DNA of 64,000 nucleotides from Megasphaera_A sueciensis. GTDB lineage: Bacteria; Bacillota; Negativicutes; Veillonellales; Megasphaeraceae. Both the position numbers and the translations under genes were made by a program. Positions within the stretch are counted from its first letter, which is position 1. The number at the start of each line of letters is the position of its first letter. The notes beneath the pieces are model-generated. The model did not search any database. It was given only the letters and a program-made list of their open reading frames with translations, and had not been told where the DNA came from. Positions 7,254-16,828 of this stretch are shown piece after piece. The stretch spans positions 1,550,001-1,614,000 of the forward strand of contig NZ_CP116939.1 of the NCBI RefSeq assembly GCF_050219315.1. Reading direction: 5' to 3'.

Positions 7254-8644
7254 ATACTTCCCGGCGCATTCTTACAGCAACTTGTATAACTTGTTTCGTC
7301 GGTCCGTTTATGGCTAGTTCTATCAATGTTGCTATTCCAACAATGGCTTCCGAATTTGCTATGCCCGCTACTCAGCTCAGCTGGATCATAACGGTATTCC
7401 TACTCAGCACCGCCGCTACTCTTTTACCCTGCGGTAAATTATCTGACACATTAGGGCGTCGTCACAGTTTTATGATTGGAGTTGTTGCTTTTGCCATATT
7501 TACATTGGGTGCCGCATGTTCTCCAACAATTTTTCTGCTGATTGGTTTTCGTGCCTTTCAGGGTGTTGCATTATCCCTGGTCTTTGCTTCCTATCTGCCA
7601 CTTTTACTGGAAAGTCATCCAGCAGAACAAGGAAAGGTTATAGGAATCAGTTCTGCTTCTACCTATCTCGGCTTATCGGCCGGTCCTTTCATAGGCGGTA
7701 TCTTGACACAATATGTATCGTGGCGTGCTGTCTTCTTTTTCTCATTTTTTGCGTTACTTTTCGCCTATATTTGCATGGCCGCCATACAGGAAGAATGGTT
7801 CGGCGAACAGGAAACACGGTTTGATTGGACAGGAAGCTTGCTCAGTATGACTGCTATTATTTGTACCATATACGGGATATCCGCATTTACCAGTATGTCC
7901 ATAGGAAAATATATGTTTTTTACAGGCCTTATCTTAATCATCGTATTTCTCTGGCATGAAAAACAAATTTCCTACCCTATTGTTCCGCTATCCCTATTTC
8001 ATAACCTTGCTTTTTCCATGTCAAATCTAGCTTCACTAGCACACTATAGTGCTACCTATGCAATCTCATTTTTACTATCTTTCCAACTGCAGCTGGTATT
8101 ACATCTCAATGCAGCCAGTACGGGTTTTATTTTACTGATTCATCCGATTACAATGGCTATCTGTTCAACAAAAGCTGGCTCCTTAGCGGATCGACATGAG
8201 CCTAGATATATTGCCTCTATGGGAATGGCGCTTACCGCTTTCTGCTTATTTTTATTCGCTTTTTTACCGAATATCTCAATTGCTTTGACAATATTGCTTT
8301 TAATTTTTTTAGGTATAGGTGCTGCACTTTTTGTGACTCCTAATACGAGTGCCATTTTAACGGCTGCACCGGAAAAACAGCATAGTATTGCTTCTTCCGT
8401 CTTAGCTCTGATGCGGATATTAGGACAAGCAATTAGTATGGCTGCAGTAAGTTTAATTTTTGTCCATACAACGACGTATTTAAGTAATTATGAACAAGCT
8501 ATTACACAGGGAGTTCATTGGTCCTTTGTTATTCTTTCTTTTACCTGTTTTATAGGAATATTTGCTTCGTTAGCCCGCGGACCATCAAATAAAGGAACAG
8601 CCTGCAAATCTCCATTCGTCCGGAATGATAAAAAAAATATATAA
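7250..8644 (+). CDS. MFS drug exporter, DHA2 (14-helix) type
   Basis: The 464-residue membrane protein has the loop 2-3 motif GKLSDTLGRR and the motif C-like GPFIGGILT in helix 5, and enough hydrophobic segments for the 14-TMS EmrB/QacA group. These proteins export amphipathic compounds by proton antiport. Its ATG overlaps the kinase stop (ATGA), so regulator, kinase and exporter form one operon, and the exporter is probably induced by the two-component system. A hairpin terminator follows. Confidence 0.9.
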   Translation: MNTSRRILTATCITCFVGPFMASSINVAIPTMASEFAMPATQLSWIITVFLLSTAATLLPCGKLSDTLGRRHSFMIGVVAFAIFTLGAACSPTIFLLIGFRAFQGVALSLVFASYLPLLLESHPAEQGKVIGISSASTYLGLSAGPFIGGILTQYVSWRAVFFFSFFALLFAYICMAAIQEEWFGEQETRFDWTGSLLSMTAIICTIYGISAFTSMSIGKYMFFTGLILIIVFLWHEKQISYPIVPLSLFHNLAFSMSNLASLAHYSATYAISFLLSFQLQLVLHLNAASTGFILLIHPITMAICSTKAGSLADRHEPRYIASMGMALTAFCLFLFAFLPNISIALTILLLIFLGIGAALFVTPNTSAILTAAPEKQHSIASSVLALMRILGQAISMAAVSLIFVHTTTYLSNYEQAITQGVHWSFVILSFTCFIGIFASLARGPSNKGTACKSPFVRNDKKNI

Positions 8645-8650
8645 ATTTTT

Positions 8651-8679
8651 ATGCTGTCTATCATCAGACGGCATTTTTT
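8651..8679 (+). terminator. intrinsic terminator of the two-component/exporter operon
   Basis: A 9-bp stem (ATGCTGTCT / AGACGGCAT with one G-U) is followed by TTTTTT on the plus strand. It overlaps the 3' end of the convergent MscS gene. Confidence 0.75.
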
Positions 8680-9707
8680 ACAGGTATCATGATCTTTTCT
8701 TTCCCATATCGCTCATATATAGCTTTAATGAATTGATGCCGAATATAATTCTGATCCATAATTGTTTTAACTCGAAGAACTACATCAAAGTTAATGCTGT
8801 AATCACCAAAATCATGATATCGAACGAGTGGTTCAAATTCTGCTGCTCCGCCTTCATTATCTGACAATACCTTTTTAGCAACCTCCAGCGTAACAGTTTC
8901 TACATGATCTAAATCGCTGCCGTATCCGACACCTATAGGTATCAAAATAGAACAAGCCGCAAAAGGCTGTGCATAATTAATAATAACAGAAGATGCTATT
9001 TTTTGATTTGGTACAACAATCATATTTTCTGTAGTAGTTTTTATTGTTGTGTTGCGCCAGTTCATATCAATGATATGACCAGACTCTCCTGATGACAACT
9101 TAACAAAATCGCCTATTTTAACTTGTTTAGATAATAATGTATTAATACCGGAAAAAAGGTTTGCCAGCGTATCCTGCAATGCAAGTGCCGTAGCTAATCC
9201 ACCGATTCCCAATGCCGTCAGCAACGGAGAAATAGACACTCCCAGAGATTCTAATAAGACCAGACCGCCAATTGCATAGACTGTTATGTCAATGGTTGTC
9301 ACCAAAATAGACGTAGAAGCCAATTGTTCCGAAGATTTCCCCAATTTGTATTTCAAATATCCCGAAGCCATGTGTGCTACGACCAAAGCAATCGTCATGA
9401 TTAAAATCGCATGAAATACATGTTCTAAAAAAGCAGCCGGACGCGGTGGTATCGCTAACGATTCTTGCGCTACATAGATACCACCTAAAATGCCTAACAG
9501 CGTTGGCGTACCCGCACATATTTCACGCAACAAATTATATAATTCATCATTATTCCTTGCTATAATCCTAAAAATGATTTTTGATGCTGTTTGTAACAGA
9601 AAGATACCAATAACAACACAAAAAATCAAAGAAGCTATATGAACATGAAACCCACCATGCACAATATGACTAACAAAATAATCAATAATTTCGGTAAACA
9701 GTCCCAT
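8664..9707 (-). CDS. MscS-family small-conductance mechanosensitive channel
   Basis: The 347-residue protein has four to five N-terminal helices, then the pore-lining TM3 and beta domain signature: LGIGGLATALALQDTLANLFSGI, KIGDFVKL, GHIIDMNWRNTTIKT and IVVPNQKI. It gates on membrane tension during hypo-osmotic shock. AAGGAGG precedes the ATG. The gene stands alone, convergent with the exporter operon. Confidence 0.92.
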   Translation of the reverse strand: MGLFTEIIDYFVSHIVHGGFHVHIASLIFCVVIGIFLLQTASKIIFRIIARNNDELYNLLREICAGTPTLLGILGGIYVAQESLAIPPRPAAFLEHVFHAILIMTIALVVAHMASGYLKYKLGKSSEQLASTSILVTTIDITVYAIGGLVLLESLGVSISPLLTALGIGGLATALALQDTLANLFSGINTLLSKQVKIGDFVKLSSGESGHIIDMNWRNTTIKTTTENMIVVPNQKIASSVIINYAQPFAACSILIPIGVGYGSDLDHVETVTLEVAKKVLSDNEGGAAEFEPLVRYHDFGDYSINFDVVLRVKTIMDQNYIRHQFIKAIYERYGKEKIMIPVKNAV

Positions 9708-9893
9708 TGCGATTTCCTCCTTAATATTAAAATTTTTTATATCATATCATCAATCAGGAAAAATCACAATATAAAAAAAATAACTGTCTGTCATACCCTG
9801 TCCGCTGTTGCTTATTTTATACTACCTATTTTATTTCTATGGTATAATAAAATAAATATTTATATATACAAAGTATGAAAGGAAATGCACTAT

Positions 9894-10703
9894 ATGGACG
9901 AATCTAACTATATAAAAATGATAAAAAATAATCCGTATGTTTTGAAGCACATAGAAAATCCTACAGATGAAATGAAATTATTAGCGGTTGAACAAAATGG
10001 TCTTGTATTGCAATACATTGCTGACCCCACAAAAAAAATACAGGAAACAGCTATAAACAATACCGCTCGTGCTATTCAATTTATCCAAAACCCATCGAAA
10101 GATCTATTAGTAAAAGCAATTCATAACGGCTGGAATAACTTAGAATATATCAAAAATCCATCGGAAGAATTAATCAAACTTGCACTTTCTCAATCAGGCT
10201 GGGCTATTAAATATGTTACAAGCCCCAGTGAAGAATTACAATTACTGGCAGTACAAAAAAATTACGATGCGATTAAATACATTAAAAATCCATGTAAAAA
10301 GGCACAAAAAGCAGCTGTAAGCATTGATTACGAAGCATTAAGATATATACAATCACCTTCTCATGAAGCCGAATGCATCGCAATCAAAAATAATGAACAA
10401 GCTCTCCGCTTTATCCAAAATTTAGATAAAAATAAAATATTAGAGTTCTTAAAAATAAATATTTTGGTTATTAAGTATATTCCCAAAGAAATAATCTTGT
10501 CAAAGGAAGACATCGAACAAGTATTAAAAGAAACTTTGTCTAAGGAGGATGTTGAAGAAAAATATATTCGGGATTTTATAAATTGTAATGCTCTGGATAC
10601 ACATAATGCACTCATACCCATAGACAAAATAATGCTTGTATATCGGTATGGAAGTAAAAAAGCAAAAAAAATTACCGTTGATGAAAAATTAAAGTTTAGA
10701 TAG
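9894..10703 (+). CDS. 22-residue tandem-repeat protein, first gene of a MoxR/VWA operon
   Basis: About eight consecutive 22-residue units fill residues 8-190. Each follows the pattern LLAVxxNxxAIKYIxNPSEEL (A, N, I-x-Y/F-I and NP-S strongly kept), predicting a right-handed helical solenoid related to the repeats annotated DUF4116 or found in phage and bacterial hypotheticals. The last 75 residues are not repeated. Start: AAAGGA is too close to the ATG at 9885 and well placed for 9894. It ends 12 bases before the MoxR gene, so a scaffold or substrate-recognition role for the ATPase/VWA pair is a reasonable inference; its function is unknown. Confidence 0.75.
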   Translation: MDESNYIKMIKNNPYVLKHIENPTDEMKLLAVEQNGLVLQYIADPTKKIQETAINNTARAIQFIQNPSKDLLVKAIHNGWNNLEYIKNPSEELIKLALSQSGWAIKYVTSPSEELQLLAVQKNYDAIKYIKNPCKKAQKAAVSIDYEALRYIQSPSHEAECIAIKNNEQALRFIQNLDKNKILEFLKINILVIKYIPKEIILSKEDIEQVLKETLSKEDVEEKYIRDFINCNALDTHNALIPIDKIMLVYRYGSKKAKKITVDEKLKFR

Positions 10704-10715
10704 GTGGACATAACA

Positions 10716-11831
10716 ATGAATTTTACAGATACATTAAAAAGCGTGGATTTAATATTAGCTGCTGGCGAAGTTCCGTTGCTCGTTGGAGAAACCGGCATTG
10801 GAAAAACTGCATTAGCCGCAAAAATAGCGCAAAAAAACAACTGGCATCTTATTAGTATTGATGGAAATCTCCTTAAAGAAGGAGAAATTGGCGGACTGCC
10901 AACCATCGATACATATACAAAACCCAATGAAAACGGTTTAGCCGCTAAGAAAAAAACAACCGTATATGCCGTGCATCACAAACTGCTGGAAATAGATGCA
11001 GAAATAGAGAAAGGAAACGCCGTTCTTTTATTTATTGATGAAATAAATCGTTGCGAACACGCGGTACAGCAAGAACTGATGAATCTTATTCTCAATAGAG
11101 AAATCAATGGGTATGTATTACAGAAAGATGTGAAAATTGTTGCCGCCATGAATCCCTCCAATACGTATGATTATCAAGCGGTCGACATGGATGCTGCACA
11201 AGAAAACCGCTTTGTATGGTTGTATATGGAACCCGATTATATACAATGGTTGGATTGGGCCGAAGAAACAGGGATAGAACAAAAGGTTATGGAATTTATT
11301 TCCACATTTCCTCAATATTTATATCAAAACAACGAAGATGATATTAATGCAACACCTAGAAGTTATGAGCGGATTTCAAGAGTGTATTCAATTTATAAGC
11401 AAAACAAAAATACTATCCCCAGAGCTGTATTTTTTAATGTTATCCGAGGCAATGTGGGTAAAGTCATTGCCGAAGAATTTGTAAATTTTGCAGAAGCTGA
11501 TTATCATCCGCTTATTTCCTATGCAGATGTCTTCTCAACAGATTCGATTTCCGCTGACCTCCCTGCTAAAATAGCAGCAGAAAGCCACACTCGATTATAT
11601 TTAGCAGCAAAAAATATAGTAAAGCAATTAAATACCGATATAGATAAAGAAAACGGTCACCCCGAGGAGTATATTAACCGCTTAATGAAATTTTTGAAAA
11701 TGTATCCTGTAGATTTAATGATCGGCATCATGAAGGATATTCGAAACAATGCTCCTGAAGTATATAAACATGCAAAAGAAAATGAAGCCTTTATAGCTGC
11801 ATATTTTGAAACCTATCATTCAATCAGGTGA
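10716..11831 (+). CDS. MoxR-family AAA+ ATPase
   Basis: The Walker A motif GETGIGKT (residues 24-31), Walker B LLFIDEIN (about 105-112) and sensor 1 region IVAAMNPS identify a MoxR/CoxD-like AAA+ ATPase; the C-terminal half is helical lid plus a family-specific extension. MoxR ATPases act as chaperones that remodel or activate targets through VWA partners. The ATG at 10716 has AGGTGG 8 bases upstream; a GTG at 10704 is less likely. The next gene overlaps or abuts it and encodes the VWA partner. Confidence 0.9.
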   Translation: MNFTDTLKSVDLILAAGEVPLLVGETGIGKTALAAKIAQKNNWHLISIDGNLLKEGEIGGLPTIDTYTKPNENGLAAKKKTTVYAVHHKLLEIDAEIEKGNAVLLFIDEINRCEHAVQQELMNLILNREINGYVLQKDVKIVAAMNPSNTYDYQAVDMDAAQENRFVWLYMEPDYIQWLDWAEETGIEQKVMEFISTFPQYLYQNNEDDINATPRSYERISRVYSIYKQNKNTIPRAVFFNVIRGNVGKVIAEEFVNFAEADYHPLISYADVFSTDSISADLPAKIAAESHTRLYLAAKNIVKQLNTDIDKENGHPEEYINRLMKFLKMYPVDLMIGIMKDIRNNAPEVYKHAKENEAFIAAYFETYHSIR

Positions 11832-11836
11832 TTTTT

Positions 11837-13252
11837 ATGGAAAATTATTTTATCAGTGAAGCCTCCCTGTTATACCAAAGAACCTATTCATTCATTGATG
11901 ATTACCAAAAAAAACAGTCAGATCATACGTCTGCTTCCATCATAGTGCCGGTAGATTATAAAAAAGAATTTTTTAATTTTATAGATAAAGTCAACGTAAA
12001 ACTTATGGAAGACAAGGATAATTTTTACGGATATTTTTTATTTCAAATGACAAGAAAAATTCGTTTTGATATCAGCAGTCCCACCGCCGTAAACTTTAAA
12101 AATGCAAAATATGTCATATACTTTAATCCGTTGATTTTCTTAACCTTAACACCCGATCAAATGGAAACTACCATTAAACATGAAATATTGCATATTGTAT
12201 CGTTACATCTTCTCCGGGCAAGAGATTTAAGAAATAATTATAGCAAGTTAGCATTAAATATGTCCATGGACATTGTCGTAAACACATACTTAACACATTT
12301 ACCTCCCGATGCTGTAACCTTGCAGTGGATAAACATGACGTATTCACTTTTTCTTTTGCCGTTTGAATCTTTTGAATATTATGCAGACAATATCCAAACC
12401 GCACTGGATTCATTAACAAAAACAAAAAATATACCCGATACCGACAGCAAAACAAATGAAAAAATCAAAACAAAATATGATCCAAAAACAACGCATGATA
12501 TTTGGAATGACTCTGATGAGTTAGATAATCAAACATTAAAAAAATTTACAGAGAAATATATTGACGCTTCGCAAAAAGGGATGATTCCAAAATATCTGGA
12601 AAGTATGATTGCGTCATTGAAAAAAAGTTTATATGAATTGCCGTGGAATTTATATTTAAAAAAAATGATGGGATCTATCACCTGTGACCGAAAAAAAACA
12701 ACAACACGAAGAAATAGGAGACAACCAGAACGGTTAGACCTTCCTGGTCATTTGAAAAATCATAAAGCTAAAATAATAATTGCCATTGATATTAGCGGCA
12801 GTATCAGTGATGGTGAATTTAAGCAAGCCATGCAGGAAGTATTACGTATTGTACAAAATTATAATCATGAAATTACCATCGTTGAATGTGATGATGAAAT
12901 CAGACGAACCTACGTTGTCAAAACAATTCATGACCTAAAAGAACGTATCAATGTCAGAGGCGGAACAAAATTCTCTCCTGTGTTCGAATATGCGAATACA
13001 AAAAAAATTGATTTGCTCGTATATTTTACAGATGGACTGGGGGAAAACGAGCTTCTCATCCCTCCTGAAAAATACAAAACATTATGGGTTTTATCAGGAA
13101 AAGGGGATCACCTCTCTCTAAAAAACTCGTATGGAATAATAAAAAAATTAAGTCCGCTGAAAACAGAAGACGAAATATTAGATTTTGATGATGTTGAAAA
13201 AGGTGGTTATTCTATGAATAACCAGGAAAGTATAAGCATGCAGTTTGATTAG
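11837..13252 (+). CDS. putative metallopeptidase-VWA protein (DUF2201-like)
   Basis: N-terminal half: zincin-like domain with HEILH at residues 115-119 (HExxH zinc site), preceded by a beta strand (VIYFNPLIF). C-terminal half: VWA-like domain with the metal-ion site DISGS at about residue 318, a T in RGGTKFS and D in YFTDGLG. This is the two-domain architecture of the DUF2201/VWA-like family, the usual partner of MoxR. A charged linker joins the halves. AGGTGA lies 5 bases before the ATG at 11837. It may be a protease or a pseudo-protease activated by the MoxR ATPase. Confidence 0.85.
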   Translation: MENYFISEASLLYQRTYSFIDDYQKKQSDHTSASIIVPVDYKKEFFNFIDKVNVKLMEDKDNFYGYFLFQMTRKIRFDISSPTAVNFKNAKYVIYFNPLIFLTLTPDQMETTIKHEILHIVSLHLLRARDLRNNYSKLALNMSMDIVVNTYLTHLPPDAVTLQWINMTYSLFLLPFESFEYYADNIQTALDSLTKTKNIPDTDSKTNEKIKTKYDPKTTHDIWNDSDELDNQTLKKFTEKYIDASQKGMIPKYLESMIASLKKSLYELPWNLYLKKMMGSITCDRKKTTTRRNRRQPERLDLPGHLKNHKAKIIIAIDISGSISDGEFKQAMQEVLRIVQNYNHEITIVECDDEIRRTYVVKTIHDLKERINVRGGTKFSPVFEYANTKKIDLLVYFTDGLGENELLIPPEKYKTLWVLSGKGDHLSLKNSYGIIKKLSPLKTEDEILDFDDVEKGGYSMNNQESISMQFD

Positions 13253-13399
13253 CCTTATTATAATTTCCCCTATAGTAAATTCTTTTTTCTAAAAAATCAA
13301 AAGCAGGTTAAGTTATGTCTGATTTTTCCAAGATTTTTTGATAGTATTACGGTATAATAAAAAAACAACATATGCTGCAACAAAGGAGGCGTATATAAT

Positions 13400-14569
13400 A
13401 TGAATTTTAAAATGTTTGTACCAACAAAGACGTTATTTGGACCCGGACAATTAAATCATCTGCACGAGCAACCATTGCCCGGTAAAAAAGCGATGCTTAT
13501 TACATCAAACGGAAAATCGGTCAAGGTCAACGGATATTTATCCAGGACAGAGGAACAGCTTCATATGTCCGGCATAGAAACAATTTTATTTGACAAAGTA
13601 GAAGCTAATCCATTGAAATCAACCGTCATGGCCGGCGGCAAAGCTGCCCGAGATGCTGACTGTGATTTTCTCGTAGCACTTGGCGGCGGCAGCTGCATAG
13701 ATGCCGCTAAAGGAATCGCTGTCGTAGCTACAAACGAGGGCGATCTTTGGGACTATATCACAAACGGTACAGGGAAAAACAAACCTATCAGTAATAAACC
13801 ACTGCCCATCGTAGCGATTACAACAACTGCTGGCACTGGTTCAGAAACAGACATGGGTGGTGTTATCACAAATCCGGAAACAAAAGAAAAAACACCCATT
13901 AAGGATGAACTATTATTTCCCGTATTAGCCATTATTGATCCTGAACTTATGGTTTCTGTTCCTCCTCATTTCACGGCCTTGCAAGGTTTTGACGCTTTAT
14001 TCCATAATATTGAAGGATACATCTCTAAAAAAGCCAGCCTTATGAGCGACATGATCGCCTTAACTGCCATTGAATACATTAGTCATAATTTACCGGAGGC
14101 CATACGCAATGGTGCTAATATCGATGCGCGGGAAAAAATAGCCTTCGGTAATTATTTAGGCGGCATAGAAATGTGCGTTTGTTCCACATCAAGTCAACAT
14201 TCTTTAGAACATGCTCTCAGTGCCTATCATCAAGAGCTGCCTCATGGTGCAGGATTAATTATGCTAAGTACCTCTTATTTTTCCTGGTTTATTGAACACC
14301 ATGCATGTGATGACCGTTTTATCCGGTTAGCGCAGATCATGGGTATGCAGGAAACATCTCACCCATCTGATTTTCTTACAGCCTTAACGAAACTGAAACA
14401 AGATTGTGGTGTTGCCAATTTAAAAATGTCCGATTATGGAATTTCTCCCGCTGAATTTCCTGCTATGGCAGAAAATGCCAAAACTTCTATGGGATTTTTA
14501 TTTCAAAGTGACCGTTTGGAATTAACGATAAATGATTGTATTAAAATATATCAAAAAGCTTATATGTAA
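13400..14569 (+). CDS. iron-containing alcohol dehydrogenase
   Basis: A type III (Fe-ADH) fold: NAD(P) loop GGGSCIDAAKG, TTTAGTGSETD, and the metal ligands in LQGFDALFHNIE, SQHSLEHALSAYH and LPHGAG. Such enzymes reduce aldehydes such as butyraldehyde or lactaldehyde to alcohols with NAD(P)H in fermentation. AAAGGAGG lies 11 bases before the ATG and a TATAAT at 13353 may be its -10. It appears monocistronic, with a terminator at 14592. The substrate cannot be told from sequence. Confidence 0.92.
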   Translation: MNFKMFVPTKTLFGPGQLNHLHEQPLPGKKAMLITSNGKSVKVNGYLSRTEEQLHMSGIETILFDKVEANPLKSTVMAGGKAARDADCDFLVALGGGSCIDAAKGIAVVATNEGDLWDYITNGTGKNKPISNKPLPIVAITTTAGTGSETDMGGVITNPETKEKTPIKDELLFPVLAIIDPELMVSVPPHFTALQGFDALFHNIEGYISKKASLMSDMIALTAIEYISHNLPEAIRNGANIDAREKIAFGNYLGGIEMCVCSTSSQHSLEHALSAYHQELPHGAGLIMLSTSYFSWFIEHHACDDRFIRLAQIMGMQETSHPSDFLTALTKLKQDCGVANLKMSDYGISPAEFPAMAENAKTSMGFLFQSDRLELTINDCIKIYQKAYM

Positions 14570-14591
14570 TATATTATTCAAAATAATAAAC

Positions 14592-14632
14592 GATAAAACG
14601 AGTCAACTAATACATCATTGGCTCGTTTTATC
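14592..14632 (+). terminator. terminator of the alcohol dehydrogenase gene
   Basis: Inverted repeat GATAAAACGAG / CTCGTTTTATC extended by CA/TG around a 13-base loop. It lies 23 bases after the stop and has only a short T run. Confidence 0.6.
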
Positions 14633-14675
14633 ATTTTAAGATATATTTTCTTAAATACCGGAGTATACTATTTAA

Positions 14676-14775
14676 TGTCTACTGTACAAAAACTACTTTT
14701 TGATACGATAGCCATTTGAAGGCTCATTATGCTTTTCACAGTAGACATATACATACAATAAAATTAACGCATACT
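14676..14775 (-). mobile_element. relic of the 3' end of an IS5-like transposase gene
   Basis: About 100 bases align at roughly three quarters identity with the 3' end of the transposase relic at 52012-52105 (shared pieces such as TCTACTG and ACAAAAACTACTTTT). No frame survives. The rest of 14633-14935 shows nothing recognisable. Confidence 0.5.
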
Positions 14776-14935
14776 AAATATTGGCCTTTGAATTTCTCCT
14801 TGAATATTTTTATATTTTTTTACCGAGTCCCCTAGAATCAATTCCGATTCTTAATCCAGCAGTTGTTGGAATCCATCTGTAATCCTAGCAGATAAATACT
14901 GAAGTAATACACGTTACCGATTTGTGCAGTTTACA

Positions 14936-15772
14936 TTAATTATATTCAAACAAGGTACCTACTCCCACTTCACGAATAGGAATATCTTTAGATAACGCTA
15001 TTTTAGAATTTAAATCAGTACAGTGACAAGGAGAGATATTTTGTATATTATTTTGTTTCATATAGTGGCAAGTAGCCTCAAGAATGTGTTCCTCCGGATT
15101 AAGTAAATGAAATCCACCTATGACATTGACTATTCTTGTCTCCTTACAAATTATTTTTGCTTGTTCTATAATGTTGCAAATACCCGCATGTGAACATCCT
15201 GTTATAATAACTAATCCATAACAAGATTTATATACTAACGCAGAATCATCTAACATAAAATCATCTACCCAGCTATTTTGATTCATAACTTTTCCTATAG
15301 GCTGCTTATTTTCAAAATTATTTCTTCGCTTAATCTCTCCCAAAAAAACAAGCTTATCTGTCAACCATATTTCATCTTTACTTAAAGTAACATTAAAATG
15401 TTTTTGCAGCGTATGTTTTTTAATTACCGATCCTATCTCGTTTTTCCCCTCATATTTATCACAAAAGGCCAACGGATGTGCAATCAATCGCGGTTTATTA
15501 TATTTCCCTCGCTCTACAAAAGCAGCCGCATAATATCGAATTAAATCTGCTAACCCGCCAACATGATCATTATGTCCATGAGACAATACGATAGTGTTGA
15601 CATTATCTAAATTTATATTCATTTTTTGAGCGTTTTTAATAAAAATATCCGTATACCCGACATCAAATAATAATTTTATATCCCCTTCTTCCAAATAATA
15701 GGACGAGGCTGGTTCTCCTAAAAAATAATGATCAATTATGGTATTATTATCAACAAGAACAACCAATTTCAT
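14936..15772 (-). CDS. metallo-beta-lactamase-fold hydrolase
   Basis: The 278-residue protein carries the MBL metal motif SHGHNDHVGGL, a later TGCSHAGI and GGFHL, matching the COG1237 group related to dihydropterin/ribofuranosylaminobenzene-phosphate synthase (MptA-like names in databases). Members bind two metals and hydrolyse phosphodiesters or esters; the real substrate is uncertain. GAGGTG precedes the ATG at 15772; a GTG three codons upstream is less likely. It stands alone amid decayed sequence. Confidence 0.85.
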   Translation of the reverse strand: MKLVVLVDNNTIIDHYFLGEPASSYYLEEGDIKLLFDVGYTDIFIKNAQKMNINLDNVNTIVLSHGHNDHVGGLADLIRYYAAAFVERGKYNKPRLIAHPLAFCDKYEGKNEIGSVIKKHTLQKHFNVTLSKDEIWLTDKLVFLGEIKRRNNFENKQPIGKVMNQNSWVDDFMLDDSALVYKSCYGLVIITGCSHAGICNIIEQAKIICKETRIVNVIGGFHLLNPEEHILEATCHYMKQNNIQNISPCHCTDLNSKIALSKDIPIREVGVGTLFEYN

Positions 15773-15782
15773 GTATTTCACC

Positions 15783-16350
15783 TCATATAAATATATTTAA
15801 TTCCAGATTACTACATATACAAGTATATTGCAAACATACAAAGATAGGATCCCCCCCTTGTATCATTTTATTGTCCAATAAAAATTTCAGTGTATTGTGC
15901 AATACAACTTTCCGGAAAATGACGGCACCTAATCCGTAGTTGATTCTTAAAATATGCCGGAACATAGAATATTTCCAATCTGGATAAATAATAATATGTT
16001 GCTTATAAAAAAAATCAATGCATGCTTTTATAAATTCTATACCAAAAAATTCCGTAATTAAGTGTAATCCTGTATTTTCTCTTACAATAGCAACAACTAG
16101 TACCAAAATACTTTTTTAATGCCTCTATAGGCAAGGTCTTTTTTTTAGGTATATTTTTTTCATTTTAAATATATGTTTATCAATCATATCCTGACTTTAG
16201 AAAGCGCGCTAATGCAAGTCAATTGTATACTGAATTAAAATAGATCACTATACCTTTTACATGCTATGAAAGATTCTGCAATGCTCTCGGTAAAATAGCA
16301 CACCTAATCCGTATAGCAGGAAATAAAATCTTACTGAAAGTTTCTACATA
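15783..16350 (-). pseudogene. decayed DNA, possible LysR-type regulator remnants
   Basis: The minus strand holds an open stretch (15783-16106) without a ribosome site. It contains a segment reading YGLGAVIFRK, resembling the end of a LysR helix-turn-helix (the E-LG-x-LF-R position). A similar segment, YGLGVLFYRE, is encoded near 16260-16310 in decayed surroundings. Both suggest broken LysR-type genes, but the similarity is short and I would not insist on it. Confidence 0.3.
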
Positions 16351-16478
16351 AATAACCCGTTCCAAATCAAGGGAATAACTACATTTTTGGAGACATGAAA
16401 ATTTCTTGCCAGCATATGTGAAGAAGGTAATTTATCTCCAACTTTCCGCGTTGCACTCAATATTAAATTCTGAATTTT

Positions 16479-16772
16479 ATGATAAATTTGACGAATAATA
16501 GGAAAATGAAAAAAATTCTCTTTACAATTGATAAATTAACAGGTTTAATATGGGCCGTTGCAAAAATGAGACTCTCGCAAAGAACAAAACACATGGAACT
16601 AAAAAGCATTAATAAAAAATTTAAAGATAAAAATTTTGCTTCCGACTGTTCTCATAATACCCTGAAACAAGGTGCAGAAATGCTCGACTGGATACCTCCA
16701 CACTCTTTCAAAAAACAGTGTCTATTATACGTTCCTGCGAAGATGCTGTCCATGCTGAATGTCTATCCTTGA
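16479..16772 (+). pseudogene. C-terminal fragment of an HD-superfamily hydrolase
   Basis: The readable part (LTGLIWAVAKMRLSQ, then KSINKKFKDKNFAS and GAEML) matches the C-terminal half of the COG2316-type HD hydrolases, where the usual text is LTGLI-A-ALVRPSKS followed by K-VKKK-KDK-FA. The HD metal motif that should lie upstream is missing and no ribosome site is seen. I read this as a truncated, non-functional relic. Confidence 0.5.
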
Positions 16773-16828
16773 CTGAGCGCGCCCTATAACATTTTAATTT
16801 CTAAAATATCATTTTTATATGATAAAAA

